From an uncultured Lachnospiraceae bacterium (GTDB lineage: Bacteria > Bacillota > Clostridia > Lachnospirales > Lachnospiraceae): a stretch of DNA of 60,874 nt. Of the stretch, positions 48,704 to 57,172 are shown in pieces (position 1 is the stretch's first letter; every line of letters begins with the position of its first letter). The notes under the pieces are model-generated. The model was not told the origin of the DNA. It ran no database searches and saw only the letters and a list, made by a program, of their open reading frames with translations. Made by a program: the position numbers and the translations under genes. The DNA is taken from NCBI GenBank assembly GCA_910579865.1, contig CAJTXA010000020.1:474-61347 (forward strand), read 5' to 3'.

Positions 48704-49654
48704 ATGAAATTAAAAGAATATATAATAGTTAAGTATTCTCCCCAAGATATTTATATTTATTATAGAAAGGGAATAAAAATTAATAATACAGAGGAAAATA
48801 TGGCAATTATAACTAGCTTAATTCGTGGTACTTCGATAGAAGAATTATTGAGTACTTATAATAATTATATAGTTAATAATATACTTTCAATTATGTACAA
48901 GTATAATTTTATTCGAGAAAATGAGAATAAATATCAAAATACTATAGAGGAAAGATTTATTTATTATTTAGAACAATACAATTCAGAACCAGAGAAATTA
49001 TTAAAAAAATTGAATAGAGCATGTGTATGTATTGTTGGGGTTGGTGGAATTGGTGGAAATATATTACAAATTTTAGTATCTTCAGGTATAAAAAATTTTA
49101 TTTTAATTGATTTTGACAAAGTAGAGTATAGTAATTTAAATAGACAGTTTTATTATTCAATAGATGATATTGATAAATATAAAGTAGATGTTTGTAAAGA
49201 AAAATTATTAAAGTTTGATTCTACAATTAAATGCTATACTTTTTGTACAAAAATTGAGAATCAAGAACAATTATTAAATGTTATTTCTAAACATACAATT
49301 GATGTACTTGTTTCAGCGGCAGATTCACCTATTGGGATAAGAAATATTTTAAAAAAAGTAGCAAAAATCATACAATGTGCTTATGTAGAAGGAAGCTTAG
49401 GAGTTGATTATGGCAAGTATATTTTTGAAGAACCCTCACATTTGCTTGTGGATTATGAGAATAAAAAAATTGATGATAATATAAAAGTGTTAAATAAACA
49501 AGTTCCATGTGGATCATTTGGGGCAACAAATTCAATTATATGTAGTTTTATGGCGATGGATATTATAAATTATTTACTTGGAGTAAAACAATGGTCTGAT
49601 GGAAAAAAAATTCTATTTGATTTTAATGAAATGAACTATAAAATATTAGATTAG
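48704..49654 (+). CDS. ThiF/MccB-like adenylating enzyme with N-terminal peptide-clamp-like domain
   Basis: E1-like enzyme that would adenylate the C-terminus of a peptide. 316 residues: residues 1-100 look like a small winged-helix peptide-recognition (RRE-like) domain (IIVKYSPQDIYIYYRKG, TSIEELLSTYNN); 105-316 is the ThiF fold with nucleotide loop GVGGIGG (112-118), Asp136/Asp138, SNLNRQF with Arg147, Lys160 and Asp207 in VSAADSP. Adenylation residues are therefore intact. The paired CxxC zinc motifs of MccB, MoeB and ThiF are missing. No E1 catalytic Cys is evident. The layout matches MccB (about 350 residues), which converts the C-terminal Asn of a heptapeptide to a nucleotide phosphoramidate. 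GAAAGGA precedes ATG 48704. Confidence 0.85.
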   Translation: MKLKEYIIVKYSPQDIYIYYRKGIKINNTEENMAIITSLIRGTSIEELLSTYNNYIVNNILSIMYKYNFIRENENKYQNTIEERFIYYLEQYNSEPEKLLKKLNRACVCIVGVGGIGGNILQILVSSGIKNFILIDFDKVEYSNLNRQFYYSIDDIDKYKVDVCKEKLLKFDSTIKCYTFCTKIENQEQLLNVISKHTIDVLVSAADSPIGIRNILKKVAKIIQCAYVEGSLGVDYGKYIFEEPSHLLVDYENKKIDDNIKVLNKQVPCGSFGATNSIICSFMAMDIINYLLGVKQWSDGKKILFDFNEMNYKILD

Positions 49655-50017
49655 TATAATTTATGTTAATTAATTGATTAGTTAATGTTATAATTTATAT
49701 CATTTACAGCTTATTGTTTTTTAGTAGTATTAAAATAAATTTTTTACGTAAATGTTTTTACATTTAAGAAATTTTGCTATATATTAGCAAATTATTATAG
49801 TATATTCTATAATGCATATAATAAAGTATTTTTCAAAAATACAATAAAAACGAAATGGATACATTATGAAAATCTTAAAATGGAAAGAGTATATTATTTA
49901 TAAATTCTTTTTTTAAGCTACAAGGACAAAGTGCTGATTAAAATATCTAGAGATTTTGTTTAGTTAAATTTCAGAGATTTTCCATGATGGCTGTGGTGTG
50001 ATAGGAGGTAAAGTATA
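49655..50017. other. island right edge, no gene seen
   Basis: About 340 AT-rich bases with weak hairpins (for example GTATTTTT / AAAAATAC near 49826) and no supported gene; composition becomes normal from about 49980 where the direct repeat starts. Confidence 0.5.
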
Positions 50018-50150
50018 ATGAAAACGTTGATAAAACATGCTAAAATTTATACATTAGATTCAGTTAATACAATTACAGAAGCATTAGTGATGGAAAATGG
50101 GAGAATTTTAAAAACAGGTACAGAGGCAATGCTAAGGGAATCGTATCAAG
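49995..50150 (+). repeat. right direct repeat flanking the island
   Basis: Ribosome-site region and first 35 or so codons of the intact amidohydrolase, matching 36978-37140 with about six substitutions in the first 106 coding bases. Together the two copies bracket about 13 kb of foreign DNA. Confidence 0.85.
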
Positions 50151-51664
50151 AAAAGATGAAGGAAATTGATTGTGAGGGCAGGTGTATTTTACCAGCTTTT
50201 CATGACAGTCATATTCACCTTTTAGGCTATGGACTTTTTTTGGAAATGGTTGATTTAAGTGGAACAAAATCAATTGAAGAATTACAACAACGAATTAGAC
50301 AATATATAATAAAGAACAGAATAAATAAAGGGGAATGGATAAGAGGCAGAGGGTGGAACCAAGATTGCTTTATAAAAGACCAGATGCCTTGTAAAGAGGA
50401 TTTGGATGCTGTTTCTAGAGAATATCCAATTGTAATTAGCCGAGTTTGCGGACATATATTAGTAGTAAATTCAAAAGCGTTGGAAATTTGTAAAATAACA
50501 GAAAAGATGGAAGAAATTCCAAAGGAACAGATTGGGATAGGAGAAGATGGTCTGCCTAATGGGATATTTCGAGAAAATGGGATGGATCTTATCTATTCTA
50601 ATATTCCAGATCCAGATTTAGAGACCTTAAAAAGAAGCATTGTAAAAGGACAAGAACAATTACTTGCAAAAGGAATTACTGCGATACAGAGTGATGATTT
50701 TGGAAATGTAAAAGATTATAAAAAAGTAATTCAGGCATTTAAAGAGTTAGAAAAAGAGAAAAAATTGCAGATAAAAGTGTATGAGCAATGTAATTTTAGA
50801 ACTCTTTCTCAATTAAAAGAATTTTTGGAAGAAGAACAAGGATTTGAAAGAAACAAAGAACAAGTAAATTGTCAAAAGGATGTTTATAAAAAAGGACATT
50901 TTCGTTTGGGATGTTTAAAAATTGTTGGAGATGGTTCATTGGGAGCTCGGACAGCTTGGCTAAGAAGACCTTATAAAGATGCAAAGGATAAAACAGGGAT
51001 TGCTTGTTATGATTTGGATAGCTTATATTCATATATGAGTTATGCACATAAAGAAGGAATACCAATTGCGATTCATTGTATTGGAGATGCTATGATAGAA
51101 ACAGCGATTCAATATTTCGCTCGTTTGCAAGAGGAGACTCCAAAACCAGAATTACGACATGAGATTGTACATTGCCAGATTACAGATTTATCGCTTTTAC
51201 AAAGAATTGCCAAACAAGGGATTTTAGTTTCAATTCAACCTATTTTTTTAAATTATGATCTGCATATTGTAGAAGCACGTGTAGGGAGAGAATTAGCACA
51301 GACAAGTTATAATTGGAAAACACTTTTAGAATATGGATGTATACTTTCAATGGGAACAGATTGTCCAGTAGAAGAGTTTGATCCAATGAAAAATATTTAT
51401 TGTGCTGTGACACGAAAAGATTTGTCAGGATGTCCTAGCTATGGATTTTATGCAGAACAAACTTTGTCTGTACAAGAAGCAGTTATAGCTTATACAATGG
51501 GAAGTGCTTATGCAGCTTATGGAGAGAAATGGCAAGGAAGCTTGGAATCTGGCAAATGTGCTGATTTAGTTGTACTAAATCAGGATATTTTTCAGTGTGA
51601 GATGGAAGAAATAAAAAATATAGATATTTGGAAAACGTTTGTTGAAGGGGAAGAAATTTTATAA
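50018..51664 (+). CDS. amidohydrolase, YtcJ-like (amidohydro_3)
   Basis: Metal-dependent hydrolase, 548 residues, cytoplasmic. Metal motif HDSHIHL near residue 65, then GWNQDCF, KIVGDGSLGARTAW, IHCIGDAMIETA, HEIVHCQ and SMGTDCPVEEFDP, as in YtcJ and related N-acyl amino-acid/exoenzyme-regulator homologues. Substrate unknown. AGGAGG precedes ATG 50018. Before the island entered it probably followed the dipeptidase at 36002. Its 5' end is duplicated at 37005. A strong bidirectional terminator follows. Confidence 0.92.
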   Translation: MKTLIKHAKIYTLDSVNTITEALVMENGRILKTGTEAMLRESYQEKMKEIDCEGRCILPAFHDSHIHLLGYGLFLEMVDLSGTKSIEELQQRIRQYIIKNRINKGEWIRGRGWNQDCFIKDQMPCKEDLDAVSREYPIVISRVCGHILVVNSKALEICKITEKMEEIPKEQIGIGEDGLPNGIFRENGMDLIYSNIPDPDLETLKRSIVKGQEQLLAKGITAIQSDDFGNVKDYKKVIQAFKELEKEKKLQIKVYEQCNFRTLSQLKEFLEEEQGFERNKEQVNCQKDVYKKGHFRLGCLKIVGDGSLGARTAWLRRPYKDAKDKTGIACYDLDSLYSYMSYAHKEGIPIAIHCIGDAMIETAIQYFARLQEETPKPELRHEIVHCQITDLSLLQRIAKQGILVSIQPIFLNYDLHIVEARVGRELAQTSYNWKTLLEYGCILSMGTDCPVEEFDPMKNIYCAVTRKDLSGCPSYGFYAEQTLSVQEAVIAYTMGSAYAAYGEKWQGSLESGKCADLVVLNQDIFQCEMEEIKNIDIWKTFVEGEEIL

Positions 51665-51672
51665 TTAAATTG

Positions 51673-51711
51673 TTTGCGTCAGAAGGTAGTTTCTGACGCA
51701 AATCGTTTTTT
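51673..51711. terminator. bidirectional terminator
   Basis: TTTGCGTCAGAA (51673-51684) pairs perfectly with TTCTGACGCAAA (51691-51702), T run after it; shared by the amidohydrolase and the convergent phosphoesterase gene. Confidence 0.92.
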
Positions 51712-52609
51712 ATTTTTGCTCTATCCGTAAGTGATATTGAGAAAGGGAGAAAGGACCTGCAAGTATTTCTCTTGCTACATAAAGAGTATGGTCAAGTCTT
51801 GTATTGATCGCCCATTTACAAAGTGTTATATTAAGATTTTGTATTTCAATACAGGTAATACAACGAGGATGTACACAACTGCCTGTATTAAAATAAAAAG
51901 AGTCTGTTCCACTTAATCTTGGACGATGTGTGTGTCCAGTAATTAAAATCTGTTGGTTTTTTTCTGCCCAAGATGCAAGACGTTTTTCGGTTAAGTTTTT
52001 TCTACGATTATTTTTGGCAGCACTGGTAGGATCTAGAACACCGATATGCTCAAGCGGTTTCCACACATATCGAACTAGAAAACGTGAAAGGCGCCAAAAC
52101 ACAGAATTGAGTAAATCAGCTTGATGTCCATGAGTTAGATAAAGGCGTAAACCATTGCGGTTTTCCAGTATCACGCCACTGTAATATTGAAGATTAGGGA
52201 ACAAAGGCTGTAATTGTTGATTTTCTGTACAAAAATAAGAGGAACAATGGGAATTAGTATAATTAAGTTTCTTTTTTACCATATCATGATTGCCATAAAG
52301 TAGATAAAGCCGATTTCGCTGGGAAAATTTTGTAAGAAGCCAAAATACGTTACTATGAACTTCAATAATTTGCTCTATCTTTCGGTTTTCCCATAATTCA
52401 TCTCCGTCACCAAGTTCGATATAAGTAAAACCGTTTTGATAATAATGTTGAAGTGCAGAAAAGTAAAGATTTTGGTTTTTTAGAAAATTATCGTTTGAAT
52501 TGGCACAGCCTCTATGACAATCACTAAATAAAACATAACGGGAATGATAGTTTAAGGGGAGTATCGGAGCTGTTTCAAAGGAGTGGGAGAGACGAGATGC
52601 GAAACTCAT
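51710..52609 (-). CDS. calcineurin-like metallophosphoesterase
   Basis: 299 residues with the full set of dimetal motifs: LFSDCHRG (D-x-H), LGDGDELWE (G-D-x2-D), LLYGNHDM (GNHD), LTHGHQAD and ITGHTHRP (GH-x-H). No signal peptide. Closest in pattern to UDP-2,3-diacylglucosamine hydrolase-like and other uncharacterised phosphoesterases; substrate unknown. Its start overlaps the end of the DUF4474 gene (ATGA), so the two are co-translated. Confidence 0.9.
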   Translation of the reverse strand: MSFASRLSHSFETAPILPLNYHSRYVLFSDCHRGCANSNDNFLKNQNLYFSALQHYYQNGFTYIELGDGDELWENRKIEQIIEVHSNVFWLLTKFSQRNRLYLLYGNHDMVKKKLNYTNSHCSSYFCTENQQLQPLFPNLQYYSGVILENRNGLRLYLTHGHQADLLNSVFWRLSRFLVRYVWKPLEHIGVLDPTSAAKNNRRKNLTEKRLASWAEKNQQILITGHTHRPRLSGTDSFYFNTGSCVHPRCITCIEIQNLNITLCKWAINTRLDHTLYVAREILAGPFSLSQYHLRIEQK

Positions 52610-53565
52610 AAATGCTCTCCTTTCTTTGGTGATTTATGATGAGTGTGTTTTTGATGTTTACATTTTTTTTTGTGTTTTTTGCATCTTCTTAGGCGAAGAC
52701 AGCGACGGAAGATAAATGGAAGATAAAAGTATAGATAGAGAAGCCGATCTACTGTACAAGAAAATGGACGAGTGACAAACAGATAAAGACGGCAGAAAAT
52801 ACGATTCTTCCACTGTGCGAAACAACAGGCTAATTTAGCAAAAAAGCCGCATGATGCAGGTGTTGCTGCTATACCATAAGAAAAGCAGATACGGGAACCG
52901 CATATTTGTAAGGAGTGACGTTTATATCCAAGTTGTAATAAAGCATTAGCAAATGCCCACATCATACTACAGTTTGGAAAACAGATACAAAAGTCAACAA
53001 AAAGCTCTTTTGGCTGCGAAAAACAGCCCATACGAAAGGCAGCAAGCCACCAATGCGGCATAGTTATCGTTGCTATATTTTGTATAGTTTGATTTTTAGA
53101 ACGGTTTAGATCCATAGAGAAGATAGGAACTTCATCATCTGTAATAGTGTGAAACAGTTCTCTAGATCTTTGATGAGGTGGAATAATGCTATCTGCACAA
53201 TAAATTCCAATTTCTGCACCAGAATTAATTCCATATTGTCCTTTCCAGAATTCAATTAACCAAGTACGATTATCATAGTCAAAATAGACAGGTTCGCTGT
53301 CAAATACCATATTGAAATAAGGAGCAAGACAGTCAAAACTTCTGGTATAACCAAATTCCCTTTGCCAAGCGTCAAAAGTGGAGAAAAAGATGTCCTGATA
53401 TGGGAGGTAGTGATACCCAAATGGCTGAATCAGTTCATTTAACAGTTGACATTTTTCAGGTTGTGGCATAGAACAGACTTTTTTTATAATATATTTTTTA
53501 CGTTTATGATTTACTAGAAAACAGAAAAACGCAATAAGAAAGAAAATACTAAAAAAAATATACAT
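52606..53565 (-). CDS. DUF4474-like membrane-anchored protein
   Basis: 319 residues. N-terminal membrane anchor (FFSIFFLIAFFCFLV), then a domain I take as DUF4474 from memory: FGYHYLPYQDIFFSTFDAWQ, PYFNMVFDSEPVYFDY, WLIEFWKGQYGINSGAEIG. The C-terminal third is unusually rich in Cys and aromatic residues and ends in a very basic His/Lys tail (KKHKKKCKHQKHTHHK). Function unknown. AAAGGA precedes ATG 53565. Forms a two-gene operon with the phosphoesterase. Confidence 0.7.
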   Translation of the reverse strand: MYIFFSIFFLIAFFCFLVNHKRKKYIIKKVCSMPQPEKCQLLNELIQPFGYHYLPYQDIFFSTFDAWQREFGYTRSFDCLAPYFNMVFDSEPVYFDYDNRTWLIEFWKGQYGINSGAEIGIYCADSIIPPHQRSRELFHTITDDEVPIFSMDLNRSKNQTIQNIATITMPHWWLAAFRMGCFSQPKELFVDFCICFPNCSMMWAFANALLQLGYKRHSLQICGSRICFSYGIAATPASCGFFAKLACCFAQWKNRIFCRLYLFVTRPFSCTVDRLLYLYFYLPFIFRRCLRLRRCKKHKKKCKHQKHTHHKSPKKGEHL

Positions 53566-53721
53566 AAAGGTTTCCTTTTCTTTGTTTTGCTATTAGTATA
53601 TGAATTGGAGAAGAAAGTGATAAAAGGAATCAGAATTTATAAAAACAGTAGATTGTGTAATTTACTTGGGTATGGTAAAATAGAAAATAATACAAATTAT
53701 TTGAAAAAGGAGTAAGAAACA

Positions 53722-55614
53722 ATGTTTTGTGAGAAATGTGGAGCAGAACTGTCGGAGGGAGCAGCTTTTTGCTCAAGATGCGGAGCAGAACAAAGAAGAA
53801 TACAATCTACAGAAGCATTATCAGAAAAGCCAGCAGAAAATCCAATTGGAATAGAAAAGATACATTTTGATATTCCTTCTGTTTATACTGTAACAGAATC
53901 GAAAAAGGGAAAGGGACCTGTTTTTGTTGCAGCAGGTTTTGTACTAGTGCTAGTTGTAACAGTTATAGTATTAGTTGTTTCTATTTTTGGTCAGGCAAAT
54001 GCAAAAAAAGTAGTAGAAGAGGCCTTCCAAAAGACGATAAAGACTTTACAGGAAGAAGCAGAGCAAATAAATGAAAACGAATATGGCTATTTTTTTGAGA
54101 TGACAGGGGATTATTATGGACATTCGTATTTAAGTGATGAAATAACAAAGGCATTAGAGGAATTTGGGGATATTCGAATTTTTCTTTCTGGAAATTTAAG
54201 TGAAATGGATAAGGAATTTTATGGTAGTATTGAATGTGGAATGGGTGATATGAAGAACATTCATATAAATTACAATGTAGAAAAAGATGGAGTTTATTTA
54301 TCTTTACCAGATTTATATGAAAAAGCTTTTTTTGTTCCACAGGAATTTTTAGAGGATACCACCAAAACAGATATAGGAGAAATTTATAATCAAGAGAGTT
54401 TTACTTCCCTGGGAAATACTCTTTCTGATTTGTATTATGAATTGTACGAAAAGACAAAGTGTACAAAAACAGGAAAAGAAACATTAACAGAATATGGTAA
54501 TCAAAAAGTGACTTGTTATGAAGTAACAGTATTAGTTGCTGATTATCAAGAGTATTTGGAAAAACTAGTAACATGTTTTCAAGAAGATACTGCTTTTGTG
54601 GACTGGTTGACAAAGATTTCTTCTAGAGAAATGGCAAAAGAATTTTTGGATACACTTCAAGAAGAGATAGAGAGTTATCAAGTGCCAGAGAATGTAGACT
54701 TTATTATTTTAGGCAATGTTTATGTAGATAATAAGGGACGTATGGTGCAGCTAAAAATTCCATTTGAGGATACAGCATCAGGTGAATTGACTTTTTCTTT
54801 TTTAGGAGAAGAGAGATTAAGTGATTATATTGGAATACAGCTACATATGGATGATGGATATAGTGATCAAAAGATAGCATTTGTTTATCAGTTGTGGGAT
54901 CAGGATCAATTACAATCAATTGTAATTGATAAAAAGAATAGTTTAAACTTGGCAGAAGGAAGCCAGGAAGAATGGGAAACTGCATTAATTGAAACTTTAT
55001 ATCATATTTATGATGGGGGATATTTGCCGTCTCAATATATGGATTTTTTATATGAAATGTTACTCTATTTAGGAGTATATGAAGATGAGGACTATCTAAA
55101 TGAGTATTATGAAAACTGGGAGAATGATTATGAGAATTGGGGATCTGAACTTACCTATAGTGAAGATGGAAATCCAATTTTACAGGATTACTTAGGAAAC
55201 TATCAGATTGAATTAATTGCACCACCAGGCACAAAATTGGATTTAGATTGGTCTTATCCAGAGATGATTTGCTTTATGGATGAAGAGGAAGAACAAGATT
55301 ATTATTATGAGATAACTTTATTAGAAGATGATATGACGGATCGGTTTGAAGAAGAAAGAAGCTATTTACTTGAAGAAGAAGGATATGAAAATATTGTATT
55401 TAGTGAAATCATGCAGAAAGAAATTAATGGTTATCAGGTGTATTATCAGTATTGTTCTTATGATTATACTTATATGACAGGATATAAAACATATTATGCA
55501 TGGGTAAGGCTGGATGAGGAATATGTATTTGAACTTTATTTAGATGATTATACAAATTCAGTAGAAGATGAGATTTTAGATGGATGCTTTCAGGCAGTTT
55601 TGCCAATAGAATAA
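53722..55614 (+). CDS. zinc-ribbon membrane protein, large extracellular domain
   Basis: 630 residues. N-terminal zinc ribbon (MFCEKCGAELSEGAAFCSRC; four Cys in two CxxC pairs), a linker, one membrane segment at about 65-88 (VFVAAGFVLVLVVTVIVLVV) and a long, very acidic Tyr-rich region expected outside the cell. Similar one-TM zinc-ribbon proteins are common in Clostridia, function unknown. AAAGGAG precedes ATG 53722; a possible promoter TTGTGT/TAAAAT lies about 60 bases upstream. I do not recognise the outer domain. Confidence 0.75.
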   Translation: MFCEKCGAELSEGAAFCSRCGAEQRRIQSTEALSEKPAENPIGIEKIHFDIPSVYTVTESKKGKGPVFVAAGFVLVLVVTVIVLVVSIFGQANAKKVVEEAFQKTIKTLQEEAEQINENEYGYFFEMTGDYYGHSYLSDEITKALEEFGDIRIFLSGNLSEMDKEFYGSIECGMGDMKNIHINYNVEKDGVYLSLPDLYEKAFFVPQEFLEDTTKTDIGEIYNQESFTSLGNTLSDLYYELYEKTKCTKTGKETLTEYGNQKVTCYEVTVLVADYQEYLEKLVTCFQEDTAFVDWLTKISSREMAKEFLDTLQEEIESYQVPENVDFIILGNVYVDNKGRMVQLKIPFEDTASGELTFSFLGEERLSDYIGIQLHMDDGYSDQKIAFVYQLWDQDQLQSIVIDKKNSLNLAEGSQEEWETALIETLYHIYDGGYLPSQYMDFLYEMLLYLGVYEDEDYLNEYYENWENDYENWGSELTYSEDGNPILQDYLGNYQIELIAPPGTKLDLDWSYPEMICFMDEEEEQDYYYEITLLEDDMTDRFEEERSYLLEEEGYENIVFSEIMQKEINGYQVYYQYCSYDYTYMTGYKTYYAWVRLDEEYVFELYLDDYTNSVEDEILDGCFQAVLPIE

Positions 55615-55653
55615 AAAAGTAAAGTTTAAAATGGAAGGAAGTGTATAGAAATA

Positions 55654-56157
55654 ATGGAGGGAATTGGGAAAAATGTATATGAAAGTATGTATGCTCCAAC
55701 AAATCAGATAGGAAAGGAAGCTCTAACTGGTGTTGGGCAGGCAGAAGAAATAGGAAGAGTGGAACAAAAAGCAGGAAGAACAGATTCAAAAAAGGTAGAC
55801 TCTTCAGAATGTATGACTTGTAAGAATCGAAAATATGTAGATGGTTCAGATGAAGGAAATGTATCGTTTAAAGCACCAGGACATATTGCGCCAGGAAGTT
55901 CTGCTGCAATGGTTTCTGCCCATGAACAACAACATGTAGCAAATGCAAGAAGAGAGGGAAGTAAGGACAATGCAAAACTTGTTTCTGCAACAGTACGCTT
56001 AAAGCTAGCAGTGTGTCCAGAGTGTGGAACATCTTATGTGGCAGGTGGTCTAACCTCTACTACAATTAAATATTCAGAAGAGAACCCTTATGAGCAAAAT
56101 CGAAAGGGAGTAGAAGGAGATGCTTTAAGGGGAAACTATGTGGATGAAAAAGTATAA
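55654..56157 (+). CDS. small HExxH protein, SprA-related putative metalloprotease
   Basis: 167 residues. Carries SAHEQQHVANA, an HExxH zinc-protease motif, preceded by two cysteine pairs (CMTCKNRKYVDGSDEGNVSF and later CPECGTSYVAGG). The context around the motif (APGSSAAMVSAHEQQHV) resembles the SprA-related putative metalloprotease family. No signal peptide. 39 bases after the zinc-ribbon gene; the ribosome site GGAAGGA is rather far (about 13 bases) from the ATG. Role unknown. Confidence 0.6.
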   Translation: MEGIGKNVYESMYAPTNQIGKEALTGVGQAEEIGRVEQKAGRTDSKKVDSSECMTCKNRKYVDGSDEGNVSFKAPGHIAPGSSAAMVSAHEQQHVANARREGSKDNAKLVSATVRLKLAVCPECGTSYVAGGLTSTTIKYSEENPYEQNRKGVEGDALRGNYVDEKV

Positions 56158-56181
56158 AGAAATTAAACTGCCAACATAGTA

Positions 56182-56209
56182 CTGCATCCAGAGGAAGAAA
56201 GGGATGCAG
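56182..56209. other. 8-bp stem hairpin between convergent genes
   Basis: CTGCATCC and GGATGCAG enclose 12 bases between the HExxH gene and yyaC. There is no T run on either side, so I do not call it a terminator. Confidence 0.5.
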
Positions 56210-56242
56210 AGATGTTGCAGAAAATAAAAGCAAAAAAAATGA

Positions 56243-56803
56243 TTACTGTGGAAGAAGAACTCGTTCTCGGTAGATTAGAGCACTGATAATGCCAAAACTG
56301 ATACAGTCGGCAAGCTGCATAACAGTAGAAAGACGAGTGGTTTGAAGACAAAGATGATTTAATTTACCAGAAAAATTTACAATTCCGGTGATACAAATAT
56401 CACCTGCTTCTGGCAATTCTTTTTTTAAACCAAGACCAGGACGAATACTTCCAGAGCCAAGTGTGACGTAACCAATATGAGAAGAAGTACCAAGAGAGGC
56501 ATCTATGGCGATAACAGGCGCATGAGGATGCTTTTCTTTTATTATATGAAGTGTATCATCCAGATTTCCTGCATGTACAGGAGAAGAAAGTGTTCCATAC
56601 AAAGTAATCGGATGTTTTTCTATATATCCAGAGAGTTTATATCCAATTAAAGGCCCAAGACAGTCCCCAGTTGAGCGATCCGTTCCTATACAAAGAAGTA
56701 CAGGAGAATGACAAGGTTCCATATGGTCGGAAAGTAAGCTGGTAAGCTGTGCTGCGAACCGAATCGGTGCAGTTTGATCATAGGAATTATAATAATAAGT
56801 CAC
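56243..56803 (-). CDS. yyaC: YyaC-family (DUF1256) spore protease-like protein
   Basis: 186 residues of the YyaC family, structurally related to germination protease GPR and hydrogenase-maturation proteases, found in endospore formers. Signature stretches: VLLCIGTDRSTGDCLGPLIG, GTLSSPVHAGNLDDTL, VIAIDASLG. Start is GTG 56803 directly after AAAGGTGG. Supports a spore-forming host. Substrate not known with certainty. Confidence 0.88.
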   Translation of the reverse strand: MTYYYNSYDQTAPIRFAAQLTSLLSDHMEPCHSPVLLCIGTDRSTGDCLGPLIGYKLSGYIEKHPITLYGTLSSPVHAGNLDDTLHIIKEKHPHAPVIAIDASLGTSSHIGYVTLGSGSIRPGLGLKKELPEAGDICITGIVNFSGKLNHLCLQTTRLSTVMQLADCISFGIISALIYRERVLLPQ

Positions 56804-57172
56804 AAAAATCCACCTTTCTATACTGACTGCATATTTAAAAACAATACTTAAAAACAGCAGTCAAATGCATTTATCTTACAGTATTAACAAATCTTTTTGA
56901 TTTAGTCATTGGAAAGGAAAAAGTTTTTGGTTTGTACTTCCCTAGTCAGTTAGTAAATAAGCGGAAAAGATTGACATAAAAAAAAGAAAACTTATTTTTG
57001 TTATGCAGAGGAAAAGTGATTCTACAAAAAATATGTTGAAAAGCAGAAAATTTTATCACAAAGAATCTTGTTTCCCATGACAGAAAATGCCCATTTTTTT
57101 TATATAGGTGTGATATGATTCCCCAAAAAGGATATTTGATAGGACGCCAGCAAAAGGAAAGTGGGGATAGGA
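56804..57172. other. divergent intergenic region
   Basis: No gene found. The region between yyaC (minus) and the LysM gene (plus) must hold both promoters; the plus side has TTGACA at about 56973 but no convincing -10. Confidence 0.4.

Noticed and set aside
56182..56209. CTGCATCC/GGATGCAG hairpin as terminator
   Set aside because: No T run on either strand.
56163..56287. Plus-strand frame after the HExxH gene (NIVLHPEEERDAEMLQ...)
   Set aside because: No start with a ribosome site and it overlaps yyaC; could be a remnant but I cannot support it.
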